Source of the DNA: Amoebophrya sp. AT5.2
Lineage: Eukaryota > Sar > Dinophyceae > Syndiniales > Amoebophryaceae
Direction of reading: 5' to 3'
DNA length: 35,148 nucleotides
Assembly: GCA_005223375.1 (NCBI GenBank)
Contig: RXOD01003945.1
Coordinates: 1-35,148 of the forward strand
A program made the translations under genes and the position numbers. The notes beneath the pieces were generated by a model that was not told the DNA's origin, searched no databases, and worked only from the letters and a program-made list of their open reading frames with translations. Of this stretch, positions 1-9,591 are shown in pieces; positions within the stretch are counted from its first letter, which is position 1, and every line of letters begins with the position of its first letter.

Positions 1-601
1 GACGGGCGTCATTTGATATAAAATTTCCGAATAGAAGGAGAACACGCTTAATGAATGCAAAGACCAAAACGACTTGTTGAAAAATGTGAGTTTTCTTGAA
101 GTTCGCTGACGTGAAGCACAACTTACGCACATCGGAAGAAAAATCGGCGCAGTTTCACTAGACAGGCATAGATATCGCTGTACAATCAATAGTATAAAGT
201 ACGTTGGCGTTGGCCTTCTTGGCTACGGCGGAAAGCAAACACATTATCAACACTGAGAGTGAAGATTCTGATCTTGATGCCAGGCATGTAGCTGGCGAAA
301 TCGAGGGAAGCAGGTCATGAACACAGCGCTGTATGATGATGAACACAGACAGCAGATAACGTAGCTGCAAGCGCCTACTCAGATAGCCTTTAAAAAAATT
401 ATGCTTCTGGCTTGACCTTGACGGAGAAGATGAGGGAGAAGACATTCCTCCACGTATGTTGATGCAGCTTCGTGCGTCCAGTTTCATGTATGCGATCGCG
501 GTCCATTCAGTGGCAGTCGCGTGACGCCGTCGCGTTTTTTCGGTTTTCTCGCTCAATAATGTCAAAGGCTCCCAGGAGCCTCCCTTAGAATTAGGGGTTG
601 T
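1..601. other. Non-coding stretch, nothing recognised
   Basis: No supported gene. A minus-strand open frame over 158-565 has no ATG at its 5' end (it opens with TTG), and its translation shows no domain. The DNA is AT-richer than the coding regions downstream. It may be the intergenic spacer of a gene left of the window. Confidence 0.4.
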
Positions 602-768
602 AAAAAACCATCTTTTAATGCATAATTCAAAATTGGCGCGGTCCGCGTATGGGAAGCGGACCGAGAAGCGCCCACCTTCGCCCGCTCTTGTATGCGTGGG
701 CGAGTAGGCAGCGCCGGAAGGATCCGGCTAAAATATCGCGCCTGGCGAGGAAAACCATAGGACGAAGA

Positions 769-829
769 AAATCATCTTTCGTAAAAACCCGCGGAGACAT
801 ACTTTTGCGCGCGTTTTTGAAAGATGGTT
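769..829. repeat. Foldback repeat, copy 1
   Basis: AATCATCTTTCGTAAAAACC at the left is answered by GTTTTTGAAAGATGGTT at the right, giving an imperfect hairpin with arms of about 22 bases and GC-rich sequence in the centre. A second copy is at 1669-1727. Confidence 0.65.
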
Positions 830-1399
830 ATTTGTCGCCTCAAGCTATTTTTTGGCGCAATCCCTCGCCGGCGCCGCGTTCTTCCGTTCCTCGCCGCGCG
901 CGGTGCACTGTGTCGGAGGAGCGTCAGGCAACCACGCCCAGCGTCGAATGGCTTCGCGCGGTGTCGCATTCTTTTTGTTAGGGAGACTGCGCGAGGGATA
1001 GCGCGCCGCTTCGTGTCTTGCTGCTAGTGGATGGACCTCAAGGAGCAAACGCTTGGCGCGTCCGTTATCAGATGGCGCCGCCTGCTTCTTCCTCATGGAA
1101 CTTGCGGGGACACCGCTGAACATGGGGCCGCGCCCTGGAGAAGTATAGTCTGCCGCGGTCTTGTTCCAGGCGTCGCTGGCTTTCAGCCGACCACGGGCGT
1201 CCCCAGCCCGGCTGCTCTTCCGCTCCTTGGAGGAAGCGCTGGCGTGGTCTCGTCAGGGCACGAAAAAGCATCTTGTGATCGCATCTTTTGATGCATAATT
1301 TGATCGGCTGCAGACGCCGAAAAATGGCCGCGGAAAACCATAATTCAAACGTGTGAGGGTCTCTGGTGGGGGTCTCTTGAGACCCTCGCCATGGTTTCG

Positions 1400-1476
1400 A
1401 ATTATGTTTGAATTATGCTTTTTTGTGACATTTCCTAGTAGAAAAAGTCACAAAAAAGCATAATTTAAACATAATT
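1400..1476. repeat. Long inverted repeat, 30-base arms
   Basis: The left arm 1400-1429 and right arm 1447-1476 are reverse complements at 29 of 30 positions, around a 17-base spacer. The arms contain AATTATG words like those at the ends of the surrounding element, so this may be a small nested element. In RNA it would form a stable stem. Confidence 0.8.
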
Positions 1477-1489
1477 TGATCGCATGGCG

Positions 1490-1532
1490 GGGGTCTTATG
1501 AGACCCTCTCATAAGACCCTCTCATAGGACCC
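1490..1532. repeat. Short tandem repeat of AGACCCTCTCATA type
   Basis: AGACCCTCTCATA occurs twice back to back, followed by a third, degenerate GGACCCC end. The same GAGACCCTC word in both orientations appears at 1354-1390, so these are local, partly palindromic repeats inside the transposon-like region. Confidence 0.55.
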
Positions 1533-1668
1533 CGCGTGGGATGAAATTATGGATCAAGTGATGCTTTCGTTTCGGAATTTGGGCGGAAGTTGTGACGAAA
1601 TCCAGTGACCGACTTCGGACAGCTGACGGCCACGCTGCGCAGGGTGAGAAAAGTCATATTTTGAAAAA

Positions 1669-1727
1669 AATCATCTCTCGTAAAAACCCGCGGGGGCGCA
1701 GTCTTTCGCGCGTTTTTGAAAGATGAC
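1669..1727. repeat. Foldback repeat, copy 2
   Basis: Second copy of the 769-829 foldback: AAATCATCTCTCGTAAAAACC, a G-rich centre, then CGCGCGTTTTTGAAAGATGA. A weaker resemblance continues downstream of both copies (GAGG(A/G)GCGTCAGGC words near 917 and 1815), suggesting that a longer unit was duplicated and then decayed. Confidence 0.6.
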
Positions 1728-2275
1728 TTCTGGTCAATTTGCTGACCTTTTGCCACGGACCCACGCAGATGCAGCGTCCCTCCGGTGGTTGCTGCGGGTG
1801 GCAGAGTGACTCTGAGGGGCGTCAGGCTACTGCAACTCAGTCGCGTTTGGCTTTCTTGTCTTTCCTTCTCTTCGCGAGCACGTATGTTGCCGCGCAGAAA
1901 GAGGGACGCGCCCAGATGTGTAGGGTCTGCGAAACATGTGGAAGTAGCTTCGTGCGGTTGTAGCTCGCGCGGGAGGGCTTTCGCCGTTCGCTTTTCAGCG
2001 GAGATCTATATCTTTCCGGGGGGTCGCTGCGCGTGTGCCGTTTGAGTTGGGGTCCACGGCGTGGCGCCAGACGTGGCGTTGGCGGTATGGGTTGGACTCG
2101 CGCCTCAGGTTGTCCGCGGGCTCGCAGGGAGCCAGCTTGTGGGGGTTGAAGGCAAATGCCGACACGACTCAAAAGCTCATGGTGGCCGCGATTGGCTTGC
2201 TTCGTCCTCGCAATCGGCTCCACTACGTTGCCCCCGGCGCCATTTTTGAATTATGTTATGAATTATGGTTTTTCT

Positions 2276-3299
2276 CAACCTCTAATAGAAACAGCCTGTC
2301 ATATTATTGGACGACGTCTTGTTCAGCAAACTGCAACCATAGATGAACAGTCGCGCCGAGATTTCGTGATTTTTTCCGTGAAGCAGGTGGCAAATGGACG
2401 AGGTGTGATGATCATTTACTAATGTCCGATACAGACACCTCCATGTTGCGTCTACTACATCAACTCAACACGCGCTGCGACTCCTAGTTTCAGAGAGCAA
2501 GGTGTCTGCAACGGGATCATTTTCATTGTTCATCATGGGAGGTGGTCTTCTTGGAGCCTAGGGAGATTCTGATCTCTTGAAAACAGCATCGGATTTGGTT
2601 GGGTGAAAAAAGAAAACCGCTGAACATACGACTTTCCACACCCCCATATTCTTCAGGACCCCATTCAGGAATGTGACTTATGCTGAATGTCCGCAGTCCA
2701 ATCCTGCGCCGTACTCAGATGCAGTTTTACCATTACCTCGTTTGCAACTTAGAACACATGTAAAGAGATTTTTTTTCGCGGGCAAGCGCAAGGCCGTAAG
2801 CGTAATCAAATGACCACGACCTTGACCATGTGGGATCGAGGAGTCGGAACCAACAGCACACTTCTCGTCCATTGATTGCGTGAGTTTCTTTGGGCGAGCG
2901 AGGGTAAAGAAGCTGCCAAAAAACATCAAGTAAGGCCAACGACCCGAATCTGCCCCACATGACACGTGGTGCGCAGGACGATAATTTTTCGGCATCCAAA
3001 GGAGCGGATATTTGTCTCTGACGCGTGGTAGCGAATGCCAAGCCCGAAACCGTGGCAGCAGGCGAGAGCGCGACCGTACGAATAGCGATTCCAGGAGGAC
3101 GCATTCTTGCGCAACGAATATCGAAGCCGTACGTAGTCGGACGGCCTCGCTTCAGTCCCGCTGATATCGAGGCAGTTTTGGAGCTGCTGAAGCGTGGAGA
3201 GCGTCAACACCCTCGGTAGCCGTGGAAACATCGCGTCTCGAGGTTGCCGTTGCCGGTGGTGGTGGTTCAAGCTCGCGAGATCACCAGAGAGACTCGAAG
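2276..3299. other. Upstream region of the RING gene; possible extra 5' exon
   Basis: Mostly featureless, but the + strand frame ending at 3215 (from about 3022) reads like protein, with segments such as ATVRIAIPGGRILAQRISKP and EAVLELLKRGERQ. It has no ATG. A donor at 3216 (CG|GTAGCC) and an acceptor at 3271 (CAAG|C) would join it in phase to the RING frame through a 56-base intron. This is one alternative to the ATG start at 3300. The minus-strand frame over 2926-3393 looks like a shadow. Confidence 0.3.
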
Positions 3300-4825
3300 A
3301 TGTTCTTTGGGCGCAGCGGAAGCGGGGGTAACAATCAACAGCACCCTCCTGGCTCTGGCGATGGCGCGAACCCGAATCCAGGTTCTTCAACACAATCGTC
3401 GTGGTCGAATAGCTTCAGCTTTAATTTTGGCTACCAATGGCCGCCTGCGGGAGGGGCTGGCTCCACGTCCTCGACTAGCACTGCCGGCGGTCCGGCGCGT
3501 CCGGGGCCGGACACAAATCCCAACTCCAGAGGGGGCGCTAATGCTTCTACCGGACGGGGGACGTCGGCTGCGCAAGGAGGAGGGGGACCTTCAGGCAACG
3601 CAACAGCCGGGCGAGGAGCAGGAGCGGGCTTTTCGTTCGAAAACATGGGCATCAGCTTTGGGTCATTTCCAGGCTCTGATATGCCGTTCATGCAGCAGCA
3701 TTCTGACCAGCACAACGCGCACCACAACGCGCATCACAATGCAGCCTGTGGCGAGAGCGGGTCGTTCCTCGGTTCTTTCGGCGCGCCTTTCTTCGGGCAG
3801 CCACCAGCACCAACACCACCCACAGGACCCAATGGCACACGCACGCATACGACTTCGAGTTCATCCTCGAGTAGCACCACGAGAAATGCTGGTCCTGCAA
3901 GCAGTACCTACAGCTCGCATGCGCGAGGCGGGAGCGGATCAGTTCGAAGGCCCACAGCTAAGTCTTCGGCGCCGCAGCCTCCGTCTTCTTCCAGCAGCTC
4001 GTCCTCGTCATCGTCGTCGGCCCCCAACAGCAACAGGGGGGCTCCACCTCCGAGCACCAGAGGCAGGACAGGAGGCGGCTCCTCCACCTCTACTGCGACC
4101 GCATCTGGTTCGACGAGGACCCGCCCGTGCCCCGCATCCACCTCGAGTTCTCCGAGCAAGGTCGAGCGCATCTGGCCACCCGAGATAACTGTGCCTGAGC
4201 ATCTTCGGGACGAGTGCTGCTCCATCTGCTTCTGCGACTTTCGCGAGGACGATAGTATGGGAGACCATGCTCCGGCCGCTCCAAACCCAGTTCCGAACTA
4301 CCGCGCGATACGCCTGCCGTGCTTGCACATGTTCCACCCCGAGTGCGAACGAGAGTGGCTCGAGGAACACCAGTCGTGCCCCGTGTGCAAACTGGACCTG
4401 CACCCCACGCACGCCCACCGGCGGCTGCGGCTGCGCGTTGAAGACGTCGCGACGATGCAAGTGAAGGAGCTACGATATTTGTACCACTACATTGGGATCC
4501 ACCCAGACCCCTCGCACGTCGAAAAGCAAGAGATCGTCGCCCACATCCTGCGCTCCGGCTACGTCACCGTCGTCGCGCCCAGAGGAGTGGGTATAATCGA
4601 TCTCTTTGTCTTTACTCATTCTCATGTTTTTTAATTTTAGCGCTAAAACAAAACACAAAGAAAGAGTCAATTCAAAAACCCCCTTTATCAGATTCGCTGC
4701 CGGTGAAGGATCTGAAGAAGATGATGTCCACGTTGGGGATAAACAGTGCGGCTTGCATCTCGAAGGAAGATTTGAGCGCTGCGATTCGTAAGCATCCTTG
4801 CGTAGTCGTCGATGCGAACGATTGA
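3300..4825 (+). CDS. RING-H2 finger protein with two SAP-like motifs (putative E3 ubiquitin ligase)
   Basis: Exons 3300-4590 and 4692-4825; intron 4591-4691 (101 bases, G|GTATAA...TATCAG), phase 1. The product is 474 residues. The first 300 are disordered and rich in Ser, Gly, Pro and Ala, with a His/Asn patch and a long Ser run. Residues about 306-364 are a RING-H2 finger: CSIC, a loop of about 30 residues, LPCLHMFHPEC, then CPVC. Eight metal ligands are present. After it come two similar helical stretches, MQVKELRYLYHYIG (about 386) and LPVKDLKKMMSTLG (about 432), each followed by a KQEI/KEDL-type end, as in SAP motifs of RNF34-like ligases. By family knowledge RING-H2 proteins recruit an E2 and transfer ubiquitin; SAP-type helices bind nucleic acid or partners. 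The longer open frame begins at a GTG (3222), so the ATG at 3300 is preferred. An upstream exon is possible. Confidence 0.85.
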
Positions 4826-5438
4826 AGCAGAGAGCGATTTTGTGGGACCGGACGTGCACAAACGCGCAAGGGGCGCGAGAGCACTAGTAGGGGCCGCCTT
4901 TTTGAAGAACAAAAAACAAAAACACTAGCGCACAACTATTTCGCTTTAGCGCGCAGGCGCATCTGCAGATGGAAAGAATGATTCGTTGTCGTGCGCGTGC
5001 TCACCAAGAAGAAGTGGTTCCGTCTCCCGCGAGGCGTGAAAAGTGAAGGGGATGGAGACTCAAGAGACACTGTGGGTGTGGTCGTGTTTGATGTGTGCTT
5101 AGTGGAGGCAGGCAACTGCTCGTCGCGAAGATCCAATTTCTGTCAATGTGATCGCTCGTGCGGCGTGCTTCTTATACATTTTCTGCAAGCTGCACGGACC
5201 ACTTTCTTCGTCTTCGACAACAAAGAAAGAGAAGACTTCCATGAGAGGCCGTTGTAAACTTGAGGAGCTAGTTGTACGTTTTCACTGTCTTTCCTTCTTT
5301 GTTCTTGTAGTCGTTGTAGATGTAGGTGCAGACCACGGGGTCAACGAGAAGAAAATCGAGTTAATCTAGCAAGCGGGAGGGCCACCCTTGAATCAATAAA
5401 AATAAAATAACTACTTGAACTACACGAAATTGAAGAGC
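4826..5438. other. Intergenic spacer
   Basis: Holds the 3' end of the RING gene and the 5' leader of the next gene. There are pyrimidine-rich runs and an AT-rich patch (CAATAAAAATAAAATAAC, about 5393-5410). No open frame here looks coding, and no clear terminator or polyadenylation signal was seen. Confidence 0.4.
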
Positions 5439-8400
5439 ATGCGCATGGCAATGGCGAACCCCGACCTGGTGACGCCGCTCCCTGACTGCAAAACTCCGGA
5501 CTTTGACAGTCGCGACCACGACAGCGAGCCCACGAGGACCCTACCGCCAATGAATCTCGGGCAAACAGCGCCGACCGGATTGGACGAGCAAGTACCAAAT
5601 ACGGACGTTTTCTTCTATTTCGTGTGTGTAGTCCGTACGCGTACAGTTTTCACTTTCAGGGTAAAACTCGCTGCTTACTCACAGCTTCTTTGCCACACCG
5701 AACGCGAATTGCTTTCTTATTTTTTTACGCCAGGACCGAAATACGATGCTTGCGATTTGTGGCCCGCCCGAGGACGTGTTTTCACAGGAAGCGAACATGT
5801 CCAGGGAGAAGCTTCAGGTGGCCTCATGGGGTGAGGACAAAGTCAATTTCCCCGTCTCGCCTGCCACGGCAAGACCACCTCCACAGAACAGACCCCGCAT
5901 GCAGCTGGTGCCTGCATCGCCCCGGTCGGTCCGGCTGCAGCGAAACGTGCCGCCCTCAGTCTCATCGGCCGCGCGTTGGGACGATACCGCCACGAATTCT
6001 AGTACTTTGCCGCGTCCGCCCACAAATTCAATCACCGAAGTGCAGCGCATTTTGAATTTTCCCGGCGGAGCTCCATCCTTGGTCGTAGGGGCGGCCGCCG
6101 CCTCGCGTGCTCGTACTGGAAGATCCGGCAGGGCCGCGGCGCCGTCGGGCGGAGGCCGCTCCGGGGCGTCTTCGTCCGCCTCGAGAAGCCCATCGCCCGG
6201 CAGCTGGGATCGCTACCTGCAACGCGACGGAAAAATACAGAAGATGCAACAGCAGCAGTTGCAGGAGCTGCCCGCGCCCACGCTGCTTGCGACCACGATA
6301 TCTCTCGCGCCCCGATCGGGTGCCGGTCGAGGTGGTGGAGTCGTGAAGGAGGGCTTAAAACGCGCTGAGCACCACGAGTGGGTCGACGCACCGCCAGTGT
6401 GCGGATCGACACGGAACGGCGCCGAAGAACTGAGAGAACTGAGTGAGCCTGTCCTTTTGCAAGCAGCGGGCGGCACGAGTCCGGCGGAGCACGAGCAGGG
6501 CACAGGTGCAGCTGCCGTTCAATAATTTCCATCAAGTACATGTCTTCCTCCCGGCCGCTTCAGGACCTGGTTGTCTCTACTAGAGTAGTGATTGAAAAGA
6601 CACTGACACACCCGTTTCGGTTTCGGTACTAGGTTCATTGGTTTATTTTGCATTCGCGTTTGTTGAATTTGGTCGCGATCGCCGAAGAATTTTTTATTTG
6701 AATTTTGCCTTACTGCAAGCAACGAACAACCTGCTTCTAGACTAACTAACAGCTGCAGTGGCAGTGCGCGGGCCGACCTCGACGCAAAGAACCGTGCTCG
6801 GCGCGTCCGTGAGTGCATTTTCATCAGCCGGCGCTCAGCACCCGAACCAGCGGCAGCCGCTTGTTCCGCAGGGTGGCAAAATCAAGGGCGCGCCTCCGTT
6901 GAAAATTCCGCAGTTCCAGTTCAGTGAGTTCCGAATAGATCTTCGGACACCCCCTCCTGCTGCATCCTCTGCTCGCGGACCGGTTCCTTCTGGGACGACA
7001 CTTCGAGTTCGTGGAGCTGCCCATCAAGCCGCGACCGCCCATGGATCAGCCAAAATTTGCCCGATCGACGCGTCATCCGGCGGCCCTTCACAGGAGCCAG
7101 GAAGACGCGTCGAGGAGCCGTTTTACTTCAACGGATCTTCGCCGCGGCACGATGAATACCAGGATGCAGTGTCACTCTCCACGAGAATTGGTTATCGACC
7201 GGACGACGGCGCAGCAACACAACTCCCTGAGTTCTTTCTGCCGGACTTTGTCGAAGCTTCTACAAGTATCCCCTCCCCCGGGCGCGGGCCCGGTCCCGGG
7301 CTGAATACCGCGGCGACACACCAGAGAGAGCACGAAGAGCAGGAGCAGTCCTTCGCAATGGTAAACGCAACTGCGAACAAGGGCGGCATAGGTGGAGGCT
7401 TGTTCAGATGGTGGGGGGCGAGTGACGAGAGCAACTGCATTGTGGTTTCGCCAGCACGCGCGTCCTCGTTTCTCCGTTCGACAGAAGCTACATCTGGCGA
7501 CGCCGGACGCGGAGGCGCTGGAAGAGCCAAAATAGGGTGCTGGAACACCAATCATGGTAAAATAAAAACTAAAAATAAGCAGATGCACTTGCAGGAGGGG
7601 GCGCAGGCCCCATGCCCATGCAACGAGCTGCACCAGCCGCGCGACCGGGGGGAGCATGGTATGATTCCACACATCACGACGACCACCGCTAGCGGGCAAC
7701 AGAGCAGTCTTCGCCTCGGCATTCTGGGTCCAAGCTTCCAGATGGGGGCGTCGCGAATAGTAGGGGAAGAGCAGAGCGCTCTTGGGGGTGCAGGCACTCT
7801 TACTCAGATGGGCGGTTGTACGTCGAGGAGCGGCGTCTCGCCACGAATCTTAGGCGGCCCCGTGGTGCGCGCGCGCGGTGGTCGCGATCCCGGGCCGTCA
7901 TGCTTGTTGTTCGACGGACTGTGCTTCGATGTTGCCGATTTCGATCCAGACGATGACCTCCTCGCGAAGATATCTGCCGCAGGCGGCCAACTGTGCATGT
8001 CTTCGTGCATGTCTTCAAACGGAACTACTGGAGCGGCCGCCACGTCCTCTTCCCCCGCTGCAGATTTTTCCAGCAGAACTGGAGCTGCAAAGGCAACAAA
8101 GGGAAATATCCTCAAGAATTGCGTTGGAAGCCTCAGTGGCGCGAAAGGGGGCAGAACTGCAGACGCAGTGACGCGCGTGACACTGGTCACCGAAATAGTC
8201 GACGCACGAAGGTGGAGCAGCAACGCGACAGCTTCGTCGTCGCATCAATCGCGGGAAGTGGCCCCAAACGGCTGCGGTAGTATGCCGAAAACCTCAATTG
8301 CAACAAAGAGAAAAGCACATCACGCTACAGATCCTTCAGCAAGGATTCGCGATACCAGCACGACGACTAAAGGTGCGCTTTTGGTTGACTCGGCCTGGGT

Positions 8401-8458
8401 CTGCAACTGCCTGCAGAACCACATGCTGCTACCTTTTCCACACACAACTTTCAGGTAG
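5439..8458 (+). CDS. Large disordered protein with C-terminal BRCT-like domain
   Basis: Exons 5439-5591, 5734-6505 and 6753-8458. Both introns are GT-AG: 5592-5733 (CAA|GTACCA...CGCCAG, phase 0) and 6506-6752 (G|GTGCAG...ACTAACTAACAG, phase 1). All phases agree and give 876 residues. Most of the protein is low complexity (Ser, Arg, Gly, Pro, Gln). From about residue 690 it resembles a BRCT domain: LLFDGLCFDV as the first strand, DDDLLAKISAAGGQ as the first helix, RVTLVTEIV as a middle strand, and LVDSAWVCNCLQNHMLLP as the last helix with its conserved Trp. The domain is about 186 residues instead of about 90, because low-complexity segments are inserted. BRCT domains bind phosphopeptides in DNA-damage and cell-cycle proteins, so a nuclear role is inferred. 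The start is the first ATG of a cluster (MRMAMANP). Confidence 0.65.
6741..6752 (+). promoter_or_regulatory. 3' splice site with branch-like ACTAACTAACAG
   Basis: The end of the second intron of the BRCT gene. Two overlapping CTAAC words (6742-6746, 6746-6750) sit directly against the AG. The last intron of the eS17 gene ends in the same AACTAACAG arrangement (25715-25722), suggesting that the branch sequence and acceptor are fused in some introns. Confidence 0.5.
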
Positions 8459-8885
8459 TGGTAGTACGTCCGTAAAAATTAAAAAAAACGATCGAGAAGT
8501 TGATGAAGTTATACTTCTTCGGGCGTAGTTGTAGTTCATCTATCTTTTAATTCAGCCGCTTGAGACATGGTGATCTGATGGTTCATAGACTAGTTATAGT
8601 GCGAAGAACTACATGTACATCAAGTAAAAGAGAACGAGTGAAAGGTTCGTTGTGCTGTAGTACTGGACAGGAACAAGTGGAAAATCAAATCAGCGAATCA
8701 ATACATACAGTCATACGAACATAGTAGCTGCCGCTTGGACCTAGAGCAGGACGATAACCGGATCTTCATAGTCATACGGACCATAGTGACGACGGCACAC
8801 ACGAACAACTTGTGGCTCAACGTCGCCTACATCATCAATCTTGTTATCTATCATTTCCTTGTCCTTGAATCATAATTTGACGAAG
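8459..8885. other. Intergenic spacer
   Basis: AT-richer than the flanking genes, with no coding-like frame. It begins with AAAAATTAAAAAAAACGATC just after the BRCT gene stop. Nothing else recognised. Confidence 0.4.
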
Positions 8886-9038
8886 ATGCTAAAGGTAATG
8901 GATGCAAAGCCTCCGAGCGGCTCGATAAGATGGGTCGTTGAGCAAACGGATTCCCTCTGCCAGACCTGTGGCGTTCTCCGTAGAAGTGATATCAGTTTCA
9001 ATTATTCCATCGTGTGTGAGGACTGTAGAAAATACTAG
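8886..9038 (+). CDS. Possible small CxxC/CxxC protein
   Basis: A 50-residue open frame from an ATG. The C-terminal half holds CQTC and CEDC separated by about 17 residues, the spacing of a small zinc ribbon or zinc knuckle, and ends CEDCRKY. The N-terminal half is unremarkable (MLKVMDAKPPSGSIRWVVEQ). It could be a true microprotein, the last exon of a larger gene, or chance. The Cys pairs and the lack of low-complexity sequence favour coding, but there is no second line of evidence. Confidence 0.3.
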   Translation: MLKVMDAKPPSGSIRWVVEQTDSLCQTCGVLRRSDISFNYSIVCEDCRKY

Positions 9039-9591
9039 CCGGGTTGCGTCATTTTTCGTCCGTACCATGTCTCATAAATATAAAAGCTCGGAGTCGCAGC
9101 TATCGCTTTCGTGATGAATCTTCCGCCAATTATGTGGTCGGCCAATACCAAATTTCGGTCCTGCTCCTGGAGGACGATTCCGTTTTCGTGAAGACGCATC
9201 AAACGTGACGCGTGACTGCATCTCGCTGACAAGTTTTATCGTTCGTGGAAGTACCTCTGCTTCGGTTATGGTGTCCTGTCTGTGCATTTGCGAACATGCG
9301 ACGCATTTCTGTTTCGGTAATTGCTTCCTTTCACTTTCACATTCACATTCACTCCCACGCGCGACAGCCAACTACATCGATTTACTCCCTCTATTGTCTC
9401 TCTCGCTTCACCATCCTACTCATCGAAGCCCGCTCATCAAGTACAAGTAGTACCGGTGCGTATAAGTTTTTCGCTCTAAATCTAGTTCTAGTTGTCCTTC
9501 ACCTTGTCCCTCTTCTTTCTTTTTGTTAGCTACTTTCTTCACGTTCACGTTCACGACGGGAGCCGAAGCTAGCACCAGAAGATCGCATAGA
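9039..9591. other. 5' region of the 9592 gene, pyrimidine-rich
   Basis: Contains CT-rich and TTCAC-type repeats (about 9326-9360 and 9538-9556), which would suit a 5' leader intron or a trans-splicing acceptor. No coding frame supported. Confidence 0.35.

Larger units (their letters stand above)
602..2275. mobile_element. Transposon-like element with imperfect terminal inverted repeats
   Basis: The left end (602-637) reads AAAAAACCAT, then a short variable part, then GCATAATTCAAAATTGGC. The reverse complement of the right end (2239-2275) reads GAAAAACCAT, then ACATAATTCAAAAATGGC. The ends are therefore inverted copies over about 36 bases with a few differences. Inside lie two copies of a foldback unit (769-829, 1669-1727), a long hairpin (1400-1476), short GAGACCCTC-type repeats (1354-1390, 1490-1532), and further AATTATG/CATAATT words. 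Open frames inside are short and show no transposase. It could be a non-autonomous DNA element or a nest of several small ones. No target-site duplication was confirmed. Confidence 0.5.

Noticed and set aside
158..565. Minus-strand open frame of 135 codons
   Set aside because: Opens with TTG, no domain, no splice or neighbour support.
2926..3393. Minus-strand open frame of 155 codons
   Set aside because: Overlaps the RING gene start and shows no recognisable features.
7557..7594. AT-rich patch that looks like a tiny intron (GTAAAATAAAAACTAAAAAT...GCAG) in the BRCT gene
   Set aside because: Its length (26 or 38 bases) is not a multiple of three, so removing it would break a frame that is open on both sides.
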